Shown: one piece after another, positions 1 to 7,889 of the stretch
Layout of the letters: every line of letters begins with the position of its first letter
Position numbering within the stretch: the stretch's first letter is position 1
Assembly (NCBI GenBank): GCA_964627755.1
Contig: CAZVIH010000010.1
Coordinates: forward strand, 1-21,108
Length of the DNA stretch: 21,108 bases
Direction: 5' to 3'
Source: B10-G9 sp964627755
GTDB lineage: Bacteria; Chloroflexota; Anaerolineae; Anaerolineales; UBA11858
The notes under the pieces: generated by a model
Seen by the model: only the letters and a program-made list of their open reading frames with translations
The model's database searches: none
Told to the model about the DNA's origin: nothing
Made by a program: the position numbers and the translations under genes

Positions 1-43
1 CGGTGCGATTTCCATGAATATCAGACATAATTAATACTTTCAT
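1..43 (-). CDS. Calcineurin-like metallophosphoesterase, N-terminal fragment
   Basis: Only the first 14 codons are in the window; the gene continues past the left edge. The minus strand reads MKVLIMSDIHGNRT. The hydrophobic strand followed by S-D-I-H-G-N is the first metal-binding motif (D-x-H) of the calcineurin-like phosphoesterase fold, as in YfcE-type phosphodiesterases, which begin the same way. The start is ATG at 43-41, preceded by a GGGAGGA Shine-Dalgarno sequence about 9 bases upstream (around 52-58). The gene is divergent from the lipoprotein operon. The fold assignment is good for so short a fragment; the substrate cannot be told. Confidence 0.75.
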   Translation of the reverse strand, partial: MKVLIMSDIHGNRT

Positions 44-159
44 TGAACTCAGGTCCTCCCACCACTAATTTGCCTCTGAACAGGCACGGGTAATCTTCAT
101 AATCATACTGGAAACATCCTTATCAGTAAAGCGTGTTTATCCTCATTTTTACGCAATAG

Positions 160-186
160 TTGATAACTCTACATGATTATTATCAA
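160..186. repeat. 7-bp inverted repeat upstream of lipoprotein operon
   Basis: TTGATAA (160-166) and TTATCAA (180-186) form a perfect inverted repeat with a 13-base spacer in the 283-base gap between the divergent phosphoesterase and lipoprotein genes. It could be an operator or a short hairpin. I see no convincing sigma-70 promoter with correct spacing in this gap, and nothing else that I can name there. Confidence 0.3.
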
Positions 187-312
187 TCATATCTTAGATT
201 CGACCCAATTCTTTCCATCTGGAGGAGATTTTGGGACTTGTGCGGCATCAATCTTGCAATTTAAACCAAGATGTATCATTAAGGAGGTAGTCTTCTCCAA
301 CTTAAAGGTAAA

Positions 313-330
313 ATGTACCCTGTATTATGA
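313..330 (+). other. Possible 5-codon leader ORF coupled to first lipoprotein gene
   Basis: ATG at 313 opens a five-codon frame (MYPVL) whose TGA stop (328-330) overlaps the ATG of the first lipoprotein gene (327-329) as ATGA. AAAGG at 304-308 lies 4 bases before this mini-start, whereas the lipoprotein start has no well-spaced Shine-Dalgarno of its own. The arrangement would allow translational coupling. It is short enough to be chance. Confidence 0.3.
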
Positions 331-1832
331 AATCTTTACGCCTATCCACTGTGATCATACTAAGCTTGCTGATCGGTGCCTGCACCCGGCAGGCGCATAC
401 TGCTCCTTATATTAATTTCTCCAACGTAGGAGTTGAGGGGGAAGTCGAACCAACCGCTGATCCATACATCCCAGCCACCAGAATACCTGATCAACCGGTT
501 ATCACACCAACACCCAGCCCTCCAAAACCGCTGCCTACGCTGCGCACAGAGGATGTATATTATTCAGTCCAGTGGGGAGATACCATTAAATCAATCGCAT
601 ACCAGTACAATTTGCTCCCTGAGATGATCATTGAAATCAATCAGATTACCAACCCTAGTTTAATTTATACCGGCCAACAGCTACTACTTCCTGCGCCTGA
701 AATCAGTGAGACCGGTCCTGGATATAAAATCATCCCCGATTCAGAATTGGTCCGCAGCCCTTACACTGTGCGTTTCCAAATTGACGCTTTTATTAATAAT
801 CAGCCAGGTTATCTTAAGAACCACGAGGAAGAAATTGAAGGAGAAGTACAAACGGCGGCAGAAATAGTGACCCGGGTTTCCCAGGATTACTCGGTTAATC
901 CCCGTCTCCTCTTAGCAATTATCGAATATCAAACCGGGTGGTTGACCGGATCGGATAATATAAATAAACCATTTCCACTTGAGTACCGGGAATCAGGATA
1001 TGAAGGATTGTATTATCAACTTGCCTGGGCAGCTGATGAGCTCAACCGAGGCTACTACCTTTGGAAAGTTCACGGTGTGGGAGCTTGGGCTTGTTCGGAT
1101 GGAGTCAACGTACCGATCAACTCCACAATTAACGCCGGAACTGCAGGCGTTCAAAATTTATTTGCACGGTTGTTACCATATCGCAAATGGGTAGATGTTG
1201 TATCCGAAAACGGATTTGTCAATACTTTCACATCCCTATACGGATACCCATTTGACTATAACTATACCCCCCTGATCCCATTTGATCTGACACAACCCGC
1301 CCTTCAGCTTCCATTTGAAGAAGGTGTACCCTGGTTGTTCACTGGAGGTCCTCATGGTGGATGGGATAACGGATCTGCCTGGGCAGCACTTGATTTTGCC
1401 CCTGCTGACAAGGACCTGGGCTGCAGCTTCAGTGATGATTGGGTTGTTGCGGTAGCCGATGGCCCAGTAACCAGATCTGACCACGGCGCAGTTGTACAGA
1501 GTATTGACGGGGACCCTTATGATCAGACCGGTTGGGCAGTCCTTTATATGCATATAGAAACCAGAGACCGGGTTGAACTGGGAGTGAGATTAAAAGCGGG
1601 CGATCGGATTGGCCATCCTTCCTGTGAAGGGGGTATCTCCACCGGATCGCACTTGCATATTGCCCGGCGGTATAATGGGGAATGGATCCCTGCTGATCAA
1701 AATATTCCATTTAACCTGGATGGCTGGATCTCACAAGGTCTGGGATATGCATACCAGGGATTACTGGTTCGCGGCGATCAAACCATCCAGGCAGAAGACT
1801 CAAACACTGATGTGAATCAAATCCAACGGTAA
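327..1832 (+). CDS. LysM and M23-peptidase lipoprotein (paralog 1 of 3)
   Basis: Predicted outer-surface lipoprotein of 501 residues. A hydrophobic signal ends in a lipobox (LIGAC, Cys19). A Pro/Thr-rich linker follows, then a LysM peptidoglycan-binding domain at about 78-123. A helical region at about 130-300 contains the segment N-P-R-L-L-L-A-I-I-E (Glu200), reminiscent of lysozyme-like (SLT) domains but lacking the usual E-S. The C-terminal M23-type metallopeptidase domain spans about 330-475. Candidate zinc ligands are His343, Asp356 and the second His of the HxH pair His442/His444; His409 in LYMH is the usual accessory catalytic His. The H-to-D spacing is 12 residues rather than 3 as in LytM-type M23 enzymes. 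A conserved Cys in each half of the domain (LGCS and HPSCEGG) could form a disulfide. It heads a three-gene operon. Likely role: cell-wall hydrolysis or binding; activity is not proven. Confidence 0.85.
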   Translation: MKSLRLSTVIILSLLIGACTRQAHTAPYINFSNVGVEGEVEPTADPYIPATRIPDQPVITPTPSPPKPLPTLRTEDVYYSVQWGDTIKSIAYQYNLLPEMIIEINQITNPSLIYTGQQLLLPAPEISETGPGYKIIPDSELVRSPYTVRFQIDAFINNQPGYLKNHEEEIEGEVQTAAEIVTRVSQDYSVNPRLLLAIIEYQTGWLTGSDNINKPFPLEYRESGYEGLYYQLAWAADELNRGYYLWKVHGVGAWACSDGVNVPINSTINAGTAGVQNLFARLLPYRKWVDVVSENGFVNTFTSLYGYPFDYNYTPLIPFDLTQPALQLPFEEGVPWLFTGGPHGGWDNGSAWAALDFAPADKDLGCSFSDDWVVAVADGPVTRSDHGAVVQSIDGDPYDQTGWAVLYMHIETRDRVELGVRLKAGDRIGHPSCEGGISTGSHLHIARRYNGEWIPADQNIPFNLDGWISQGLGYAYQGLLVRGDQTIQAEDSNTDVNQIQR

Positions 1833-1838
1833 AATTCT

Positions 1839-3410
1839 GTGAAACGATTTTTTCTAACAATTTTGGCATTTTCTCTTGCGGGGTGTAGTTTTTACCAAAA
1901 AACTCCACCGGTCTTTGTACCTCCTATCGGATTCACTCCCACAACGGAAATCATCCTGCCCGAAGCTACCGAAGTGCCAACCCAGGAACCTACACCAACC
2001 ACTGATCCAGCGGATAATCCCACCCCAACGGTATATATACCACCGACTGAAACTCTAGTTCCGACTCCTAACGCCCAGCAGGAACCTATTGTCTACCATT
2101 CCCAAGCGGGAGATACACTGGCAGTGGTTGCCACTCACTTTGGAGTTGGAAAAGATCAGATCCAATCCAATGTGGAATTGCCTGAAAACTCCTTTATCAA
2201 TCCGGGCACGCTGCTGGTGATCCCCCAAGTTTTAATCAATACGACTTCCGGCTCCCACCTGCTTCCAGACAGTGAATTTGTATATTCCCGGGCTATCACG
2301 GATTCAGACTTTCCAGAAGACGTAGTTCAATTCATTGAGGAAGCGGGAGGATATCTCAGTGAAGAGCGAGAATATGAACATTCCAATCTGACAAGCGGGG
2401 GAGAGATCCTTAAGAATATCGCTCAGAATAATTCTATCAATCCCTATTTGCTGCTTGCCATGCTGGAATATCAAAGCAACTGGGTCTTTGGACAGCCCCA
2501 GAACCTAGCGCAGTTGAAATACCCTATGGGTTATATTAATTACGATGACGATGGGCTGGTACGTCAATTGCGTTGGGCGGTGAATCAACTTTCGATCGGT
2601 TATTACGGTTGGCGAGAAGGCCGATTAACTGAAGTCATTCTAAAGAATGCGCAAAATCCAGCCCAGAATGTGACAGCCAGGATCGAACCCAGCCTAAACG
2701 CTGGCACAGTTGCCCTGCAATATTTTTATTCCCAGATCTACGACAGCGATGAATGGATCCAGGCTCTGGATGATGACACAGGGTTTATCACAACCTATGA
2801 AGAGATGTTTGGATCTCCGGAAAATAGAACCCAGTATGAACCGCTATTCTCCTATAATCTAGTTCAGCCGGACCTGGAACTGCCCTTCATGCCCGGTGTG
2901 GTCTGGAATTTTACCGGCGGACCTCACGGCGCCTGGGAACGAGAAGGTTCCTGGTCCGCGATAGATTTCGCACCCTCAGGATTTCGGGGTGAGTGCTCCA
3001 ATTCTTACGCTTATGTTACTGCAGCTGCACCGGGGCTGGTTGTGCGGGTGGGAGATGGTGTAGTCATCATTAACCTGGATTACAACAACAACGAACATAC
3101 CGGTTGGGTCCTGTTATATCTTCACATCGCCACTGATGGGAGACTGGTCGAAGCCGGTGATGAAGTGAACACCGGAGATAGATTAGGTCATCCTTCTTGT
3201 GAAGGGGGCATCTCAACCGGCACTCACGTGCATATGGCCCGGAAGTATAATGGGGAATGGATGACCGCTGATGGACCGACACCATTTATGTTAAGCGGTT
3301 GGACGGTCCACAACGGTTCAGCAGTTTACAAAGGAACCCTTACCAAGTTTGGAGAGATTCCGGTGACGGCGAGTTCCTACAGCGCTCCGGGAAGCCAGAT
3401 TAAGCGGTAA
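1839..3410 (+). CDS. LysM and M23-peptidase lipoprotein (paralog 2 of 3)
   Basis: A 523-residue paralog of the preceding gene, with only 6 bases between stop and start. GTG is the start because it gives a compact lipoprotein signal with lipobox LAGC (Cys16); no strong Shine-Dalgarno is visible, so coupling to the upstream gene is likely. Order of parts: Pro/Thr-rich linker with several PTP-type repeats (about 30-80), LysM (about 85-129), lysozyme-like helical region with Glu210 in the LLLAMLEYQ segment, and an M23-type domain. The M23 residues are His363, Asp376, His429 and the HxH pair His463/His465. It keeps both domain cysteines (GECS, HPSCEGG). The C-terminus ends in QIKR, close to QIQR of paralog 1, and the two genes share the bases CGGTAAAATT at their stops, a sign of tandem duplication. 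Probably a surface-anchored peptidoglycan-acting protein. Confidence 0.85.
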   Translation: MKRFFLTILAFSLAGCSFYQKTPPVFVPPIGFTPTTEIILPEATEVPTQEPTPTTDPADNPTPTVYIPPTETLVPTPNAQQEPIVYHSQAGDTLAVVATHFGVGKDQIQSNVELPENSFINPGTLLVIPQVLINTTSGSHLLPDSEFVYSRAITDSDFPEDVVQFIEEAGGYLSEEREYEHSNLTSGGEILKNIAQNNSINPYLLLAMLEYQSNWVFGQPQNLAQLKYPMGYINYDDDGLVRQLRWAVNQLSIGYYGWREGRLTEVILKNAQNPAQNVTARIEPSLNAGTVALQYFYSQIYDSDEWIQALDDDTGFITTYEEMFGSPENRTQYEPLFSYNLVQPDLELPFMPGVVWNFTGGPHGAWEREGSWSAIDFAPSGFRGECSNSYAYVTAAAPGLVVRVGDGVVIINLDYNNNEHTGWVLLYLHIATDGRLVEAGDEVNTGDRLGHPSCEGGISTGTHVHMARKYNGEWMTADGPTPFMLSGWTVHNGSAVYKGTLTKFGEIPVTASSYSAPGSQIKR

Positions 3411-3422
3411 AATTAGTGTCCT

Positions 3423-4922
3423 ATGTCCACCCGGTCGGAACAGAAGAGAAAGAATATTAATCCATTGCTGCAGGTTTATCTGGTTTTGGTCATGTTATTA
3501 TCAGCCTGCCTGCCAGATATCCCCAGCAGGGATTCCATACCAGCTCCTTTCAAAACTTCTCCTGCAATCAGCACTTCGATACCCGCAACCGAAAGGCCAG
3601 TCTATTCACCTGGTGAACTGGTGGAATACTCTGTCCAATCTGGAGATACTCTGGCCAATCTAGCCAATCGGTTCAATACCACGATCGAAGAGATCCTAAC
3701 CGAGAACCCGGTCATCCCCGAAGATGCCACTACCCTGCCTCCCGGTCTGCCAATGCAGATACCCATCTATTATGAAGCCCTGTGGGGTTCACAATTCCAA
3801 ATTATGCCCAATTGTGCCTACGTTAATGGCCCTGCTCAAATCGATTTTGAAATAAACAGTTTTGTTCAGTCCCAGCCGGGTTGGTTCAAGAATTTTGAGC
3901 AGTTTGCCGCTGAAGAACAACGTTCCGGAGCAGAGATCATCTCCTATGTCTCAACCAGCTTCAGCATCAGTCCAAAATTGCTGCTTACCTTGCTGGAATA
4001 CCAACTCAACGCCCTCAGTGATCCTACTCCTCCAGATGATCTACTGTATGGATATCCTTTGGGATATCGATCAACGGGATACCACGGTTTGTATATTCAG
4101 CTTGTCTGGGCAGCCAATACCCTGAATCAGGGCTATTACGGTTGGCAGGGGAATCATCTGGATACCCTGGAATTCATGGATCAAACCATCGAACACCCGG
4201 ATCCCTGGCAGAATTCCGCCACAGTTGCTCTGCAGTATTATTTCTCCCGCCTGGAACCAAAAGCCGTATACAACCGCACAATAAGCTCTGATGGATTCTT
4301 GAAGACATATCAGGAACTATTCGGGGATCCCTGGGCTTGTGAACCACATATTCCTGGAAGCCTGCGTCAACCCCAGATGGCCTTACCTTTTAAAGGGGGA
4401 ACAACTTGGGCATTCACCGGCGGGCCCCACACCGGTTGGGGCCAAGGAGATCCTTGGGCTGCGCTGGACTTTGCCCCCCCCAGCGCCACTAGCGGTTGTG
4501 AGATCACCAGCGTATGGGCCACAGCTGTCGCTCCCGGGATCATTGCCCGCAGCGACCTTGGCCTGGTTGAACTGGACCTGGATGGCGATGGTGATTACCG
4601 CACAGGGTGGGTCCTTTTATATCTCCACCTTGGCACCCAGAATAAGATCCCGGAAGGCGCCCGGGTAGAAGCCGGGGACCCCCTGGGACATCCTTCCTGT
4701 GAAGGCGGCGAAAGCACCGGGTCCCACATTCACATCGCCCGCAAATATAATGGCGAGTGGATTCCCGCCGCAGGTATCATACCCTTTAATCTGGGAGGAT
4801 GGATCGCCTACGCTGGCGACCGGGAATATCAGGGAACGCTGGTACTCTTTTCAGAAACTGTTATCGCCAGCACAGATGCTGAAGAGAAAAGCCTGATCAG
4901 CTCTCCCCTTTCTACCCCCTGA
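3423..4922 (+). CDS. LysM and M23-peptidase lipoprotein (paralog 3 of 3)
   Basis: A 499-residue third paralog, starting 12 bases after the second. It has a longer, more basic N-terminus (MSTRSEQKRK) before the hydrophobic stretch and lipobox LLSAC (Cys29). LysM lies at about 68-114. The helical region carries Glu192 in the LLLTLLEYQ segment. The M23-type domain has His336, Asp349, His402 and the HxH pair His435/His437, with conserved TSGC and HPSCEGG cysteines. All candidate catalytic residues are kept in all three copies, which argues that each is functional rather than decaying. The operon ends at a terminator about 50 bases downstream. The family is common as annotated LysM/M23 proteins; the substrate bond is not known. 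Confidence 0.85.
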   Translation: MSTRSEQKRKNINPLLQVYLVLVMLLSACLPDIPSRDSIPAPFKTSPAISTSIPATERPVYSPGELVEYSVQSGDTLANLANRFNTTIEEILTENPVIPEDATTLPPGLPMQIPIYYEALWGSQFQIMPNCAYVNGPAQIDFEINSFVQSQPGWFKNFEQFAAEEQRSGAEIISYVSTSFSISPKLLLTLLEYQLNALSDPTPPDDLLYGYPLGYRSTGYHGLYIQLVWAANTLNQGYYGWQGNHLDTLEFMDQTIEHPDPWQNSATVALQYYFSRLEPKAVYNRTISSDGFLKTYQELFGDPWACEPHIPGSLRQPQMALPFKGGTTWAFTGGPHTGWGQGDPWAALDFAPPSATSGCEITSVWATAVAPGIIARSDLGLVELDLDGDGDYRTGWVLLYLHLGTQNKIPEGARVEAGDPLGHPSCEGGESTGSHIHIARKYNGEWIPAAGIIPFNLGGWIAYAGDREYQGTLVLFSETVIASTDAEEKSLISSPLSTP

Positions 4923-4971
4923 TCCTCCAACTAATCTTCAACCTTATTTCAATACCAATCCCCATCAAACT

Positions 4972-4990
4972 CCTCCCCAAGGAGGTTTTT
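4972..4990 (+). terminator. Rho-independent terminator after lipoprotein operon
   Basis: CCTCC (4972-4976), loop CCAA, GGAGG (4981-4985), then five T. The stem is short but GC-rich, with AAA before and TTT after that can extend it imperfectly. It lies 50 bases past the last lipoprotein stop. Confidence 0.65.
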
Positions 4991-5085
4991 GGGTTAAAAA
5001 CCACCCAACTTTGCTAATAAACAAGGGTTAATTATAGAAAAATAAAGAATTTTAATATATTTATTGAATTTTCTTATTTTTACTC

Positions 5086-5113
5086 TTGACAAACTAAATA
5101 TTTTTGATATACT
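5086..5113 (+). promoter_or_regulatory. Near-consensus sigma-70 promoter of the six-gene operon
   Basis: TTGACA (5086-5091), 16-base spacer, TATACT (5108-5113), inside an AT-rich stretch (about 5030-5110) that could act as an UP-type element. Transcription would start near 5120, giving a leader of about 27 bases before the first twin gene. It is the strongest-looking promoter in the window, and no other convincing one is seen before 8270, so genes 5147-8270 are probably one transcript. Confidence 0.8.
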
Positions 5114-5146
5114 GTAAGCATTGTTCAGGAAAAACAGGAGTCAGAG

Positions 5147-5335
5147 ATGTATCAGACAAGTTTAGAAGTATTCAAAACCAGAGAAAAAGAACTTCACCAA
5201 AAGGCAGAAAATTACCGCCTGGTGAAATCCCTGGAACAGCCCTATCGCTGGACAGACAAATTATATGCGGTATTTGGTCGCATGTTAATCACCTTAGGCC
5301 AGAACCTGGTGAAACGCACTCAGACTGCTCACTAA
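5147..5335 (+). CDS. Small conserved-paralog protein A (62 aa), function unknown
   Basis: I do not recognise a family. The product is 62 residues, basic and predicted mostly helical, beginning MYQTSLEVFKT and ending in A-H. It shares a spaced pattern with the next gene: MYxTxLExFKTxExELH, AxxYRL, xxGRxLIxxGQxL and a terminal AH. That conservation over two separate coding frames shows that both are real genes. There is no signal peptide; the segment around 40-54 (LYAVFGRMLITLGQNL) is amphipathic rather than a full membrane span. AGGAG at 5136-5140 lies 6 bases before the ATG. As first gene of a strong-promoter operon it is likely the most highly made product, perhaps a small partner of the DUF2089/DUF4097 proteins. 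Confidence 0.75.
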   Translation: MYQTSLEVFKTREKELHQKAENYRLVKSLEQPYRWTDKLYAVFGRMLITLGQNLVKRTQTAH

Positions 5336-5386
5336 GAACATAACCTATCAATTATTTAATTTTTCCAATCCCAATGGGAGAGTAAA

Positions 5387-5578
5387 ATGTATACAACTAA
5401 TTTAGAAACCTTCAAAACCCAGGAATACGAACTCCATCGTCAGGCATCTCGGTACCGCCTGGCGAGATCAATAAACCAGAATAAACCACTGGTTAACAGG
5501 ATCTCCGAATCCCTCGGCCGGATCTTGATCCTTTCCGGACAGCAATTAATCAATAACGCCCGGGCAGCAGCCCACTAA
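5387..5578 (+). CDS. Small conserved-paralog protein B (63 aa), function unknown
   Basis: Tandem paralog of the gene before it (63 versus 62 residues, same start MYxTxLExFKT and same terminal AH, with conserved YRL and GRxLIxxGQ). GGGAG at 5376-5380 precedes the ATG by 6 bases. A 51-base gap separates the twins and 27 bases separate this gene from the DUF2089 gene, so they are co-transcribed. The middle part (residues 28-42) differs most, suggesting that the two ends carry the shared function while the centre has specialised. No enzymatic motif, Cys or TM segment is visible. Confidence 0.75.
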   Translation: MYTTNLETFKTQEYELHRQASRYRLARSINQNKPLVNRISESLGRILILSGQQLINNARAAAH

Positions 5579-5605
5579 AATCGTCTTATATACAAGGAGT
5601 TAATC

Positions 5606-5992
5606 ATGCATCCATTACCTTCACAATGCCCTATCTGCGGCGGGGAAGTTGTAGTAACCCGGATCAATTGCCGGGATTGCAACACTACCATTGATGGTCA
5701 ATTTTCTTCCAGAACATTTTCCCAGCTGACCCCAAAACAAATGGATTTTGTAGAGACCTTTGTCCGCCTGGAAGGTAAGATCACCCATATGGAAAAAGAA
5801 CTAGGATATTCCTACCCCACCATCCGCAAGCTGCTTCATGATGTAATCCGGGCTCTCGGTTACGAACCGGGCGGTGAGGATGAATTATCCGAGCTCTCCG
5901 AGGAAGATAGGCAGAAAATCCTCAATGACCTCGACGAAGGCGCGATCAGTTACGAGAACGCCATGAAACAACTCGCCGACAAGGAGGAATAA
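5606..5992 (+). CDS. DUF2089 family zinc-ribbon protein with SHOCT-like tail
   Basis: A 128-residue protein. Residues 8-25 form a zinc ribbon (Cys8, Cys11, Cys22, Cys25: CPICGG ... CRDC). The stretch TPKQMDFVETFVRLEGKI followed by SYPTIRKLL is the helix-turn-helix-like core typical of DUF2089 proteins, which are thought to be DNA-binding regulators. The tail (about 98-125, RQKILNDLDEGAISYENAMKQL, seen in two parts: RQKILNDLDEGAIS and YENAMKQL) is a SHOCT-like helical hairpin also present in the next three genes. AAGGAG (5594-5599) lies 6 bases before the ATG. The downstream gene begins 2 bases after the stop. It may autoregulate the operon; that is inference. Confidence 0.85.
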   Translation: MHPLPSQCPICGGEVVVTRINCRDCNTTIDGQFSSRTFSQLTPKQMDFVETFVRLEGKITHMEKELGYSYPTIRKLLHDVIRALGYEPGGEDELSELSEEDRQKILNDLDEGAISYENAMKQLADKEE

Positions 5993-5994
5993 TA

Positions 5995-7218
5995 ATGGTG
6001 AAACACAGTATTCCCATTGAAAACATCTCCAAACTTGTTGTGGTCAGCGTAGGTGGGTCTCTATATCTAAATGGTTGGAATCAAGACGAGATCCGTATCA
6101 AAGATCTCCCTGAAAAAGACCTAGTTACGATCAAGAAGGATCGGGTTGAGATCCATTTCCCGGGTGATGGATTTATTCATATCCCTCACCACCTGGAAGT
6201 AGAGATCCAGACGGTGGGCGATGATGCTGTAATCAAAAAATTTAACAACGGTATGAAGATCTTGACGGTTGGAGGTGACCTGACAATAAAGGATGTCAAC
6301 AATACTTCAGCCGAATCCATTGGGGGCGACTTGATCGCCAAGCGTGTGCAGGGTGATCTAAAAGTCGAGAACATCGGAGGGGAGGCCCTGATCGACAATG
6401 TCACGGGCCAGATAAGCCTACGGAATGTCGGCGGAGATATCGTCATCACAGATATAGGCGGCGGTGTCGAAGCCTCAGCTGGCGGAGAAGGCACAGTTGA
6501 TATTCATCCAGTACCCTGGCAAGCCTATAAAATCGAAGTTGGTGGAAACTTATCTGTCACACTGCCAGAGGAAAGCAATGCCGACTTGGTCATCAAAAGT
6601 GCTGCAAAAGATATCAGCCTGACTATTGGTGAATTGGATATCAAGTCCGGAGATAATGAACTGTCCCAGCAATTAGGAGAAGGGGGTCCAACTGTGATGT
6701 TGTCAGCCGGCGGCAAGATCTTCATCTCTGGAGATGATTTCAGTGTATTTACAGGCATCAAAATGAATATAAAGGATTTTGGAGATTTCGGAGCTGATTT
6801 TTCAGCCCAAACCGCCGATCAGATCAAGATCAGCCTGGAAGATCTGGAATTGGATCTTCGGGAATCACTCTCCGGCCTCTCCGATACCCTTGAAGGGATT
6901 GGTATTTCAGAAGAGAATATGCGGAACATCGGTATTCAGATTGAAGAAAGCAGCAAAATGGCCGCAGAAAAAGCCGAGCTGGCTGCAATCAAAGCCCAGG
7001 CTAAGGTTGAAAAGAAAATAGCCCAGGCGCGCCGCAAAGCACTTAAAGCTCAAGCCAAAATGAAAGAATTCGATCTGGGAGATTTCCTAGAGACCCAGCA
7101 TGAGAAACGGGAAGTAAATGAAACTGAGCGGTTATTAATCCTGGAAATGCTCCAGGAGAAAAAGATCTCCCTCGATGAAGCCGACCAATTACTCAAGGCA
7201 CTGGAGGGAAAGAAATAA
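5995..7218 (+). CDS. DUF4097-type beta-repeat protein with coiled coil and SHOCT-like tail
   Basis: A 407-residue protein with no signal peptide or TM segment. Residues about 1-250 are repeated short beta strands (IGGDLIAK, VGGDIVIT, AGGKIFIS types) as in DUF4097 / putative-adhesin beta-solenoid proteins such as YvlB and LiaX. Residues about 260-300 are acidic and helical. Residues about 310-365 are Ala/Lys-rich and strongly coiled-coil. The C-terminus (about 375-405, RLLILEMLQEKKIS then DEADQLLKAL) is a SHOCT-like hairpin. In YvlB/LiaX-type proteins the equivalent helical module is at the N-terminus, so the order is reversed here. AAGGAGG (5981-5987) precedes the ATG, and the stop overlaps the next start (TAATG). 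A role in envelope-stress sensing is inferred from family and context. Confidence 0.8.
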   Translation: MVKHSIPIENISKLVVVSVGGSLYLNGWNQDEIRIKDLPEKDLVTIKKDRVEIHFPGDGFIHIPHHLEVEIQTVGDDAVIKKFNNGMKILTVGGDLTIKDVNNTSAESIGGDLIAKRVQGDLKVENIGGEALIDNVTGQISLRNVGGDIVITDIGGGVEASAGGEGTVDIHPVPWQAYKIEVGGNLSVTLPEESNADLVIKSAAKDISLTIGELDIKSGDNELSQQLGEGGPTVMLSAGGKIFISGDDFSVFTGIKMNIKDFGDFGADFSAQTADQIKISLEDLELDLRESLSGLSDTLEGIGISEENMRNIGIQIEESSKMAAEKAELAAIKAQAKVEKKIAQARRKALKAQAKMKEFDLGDFLETQHEKREVNETERLLILEMLQEKKISLDEADQLLKALEGKK

Positions 7219-7862
7219 TGTCAGCCCCAAACGAACGCCTGGAAATCCTGGAAATGATCCAAAAGGGAACCATCAGCCCCGAGGAAGGGATGAAGTTAAT
7301 TGAAGCCATTGGCGAAAGTCTGGAACGTTCCGAAGAGGAATATATCATTGCCAGAGCCGAGCTGGAAGAAAGTTTTGAACCAGTTCAAGCTGATGTTTAT
7401 GAACAGGAAGTCGATCAAGAAGACCTTAACAAATTAAAGAGCTGGTGGGTCATCCCCTTCTGGATCGGGGTTGCCATCACCGTTTTGGGCGGAGCCTTGA
7501 TGTTCTGGGCCTGGTCTGCCCATGGCATTGGTTTCGGTTTTGTCGCAGCCTGGATCCCATTTTTGATCGGCGTTGGACTTCTGACCCTGGGCTGGAACAG
7601 CCGCACAGGTCCCTGGCTCCACCTTAGAGTTCAGCAGAAACCCGGGGAAAAACCAGAAAGGATTGCGATCAGTTTTCCGATCCCGAATCGTTTCTTTGCC
7701 TGGAGCCTCAGAACTTTTGGCAGTTTTGTCCCGAAAATGAACCTGTCTGGCGCAGACGAGATCCTTCTTGCGCTGGGAACTTATTCCCAGGGTGAAGCGC
7801 CGTTGACCATTGATGTTGATGACGGTGATGATGGTGAAAAAGTAAAGATATACATTGGTTAG
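7218..7862 (+). CDS. SHOCT-like N-terminus, two-TM membrane protein
   Basis: A 214-residue protein. The N-terminal hairpin (residues 4-33, ERLEILEMIQKGTIS then EEGMKLIEAI) matches the tail of the preceding protein and the head of the next. An acidic linker follows, then two membrane segments at about 74-95 and 100-122. A C-terminal soluble domain (about 130-214) has a beta strand IAISFPIP and an acidic end DVDDGDDGEKVKIYIG. That end matches the C-terminus of the next protein (DEEDREHVEIFIE), so the two are paralogs, one membrane-anchored and one soluble. Its ATG overlaps the preceding stop by one base, so translation is coupled. Exact function unknown; likely the membrane anchor of the module. 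Confidence 0.75.
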   Translation: MSAPNERLEILEMIQKGTISPEEGMKLIEAIGESLERSEEEYIIARAELEESFEPVQADVYEQEVDQEDLNKLKSWWVIPFWIGVAITVLGGALMFWAWSAHGIGFGFVAAWIPFLIGVGLLTLGWNSRTGPWLHLRVQQKPGEKPERIAISFPIPNRFFAWSLRTFGSFVPKMNLSGADEILLALGTYSQGEAPLTIDVDDGDDGEKVKIYIG

Positions 7863-7889
7863 GATAAATTCCTAAGAAGGAGCAGGAAT

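Noticed and set aside
281..287. Perfect AAGGAGG upstream of the first lipoprotein gene
   Set aside because: There is no ATG, GTG or TTG within 5-12 bases, and it is 40 bases from the real start, so I did not call a gene from it.
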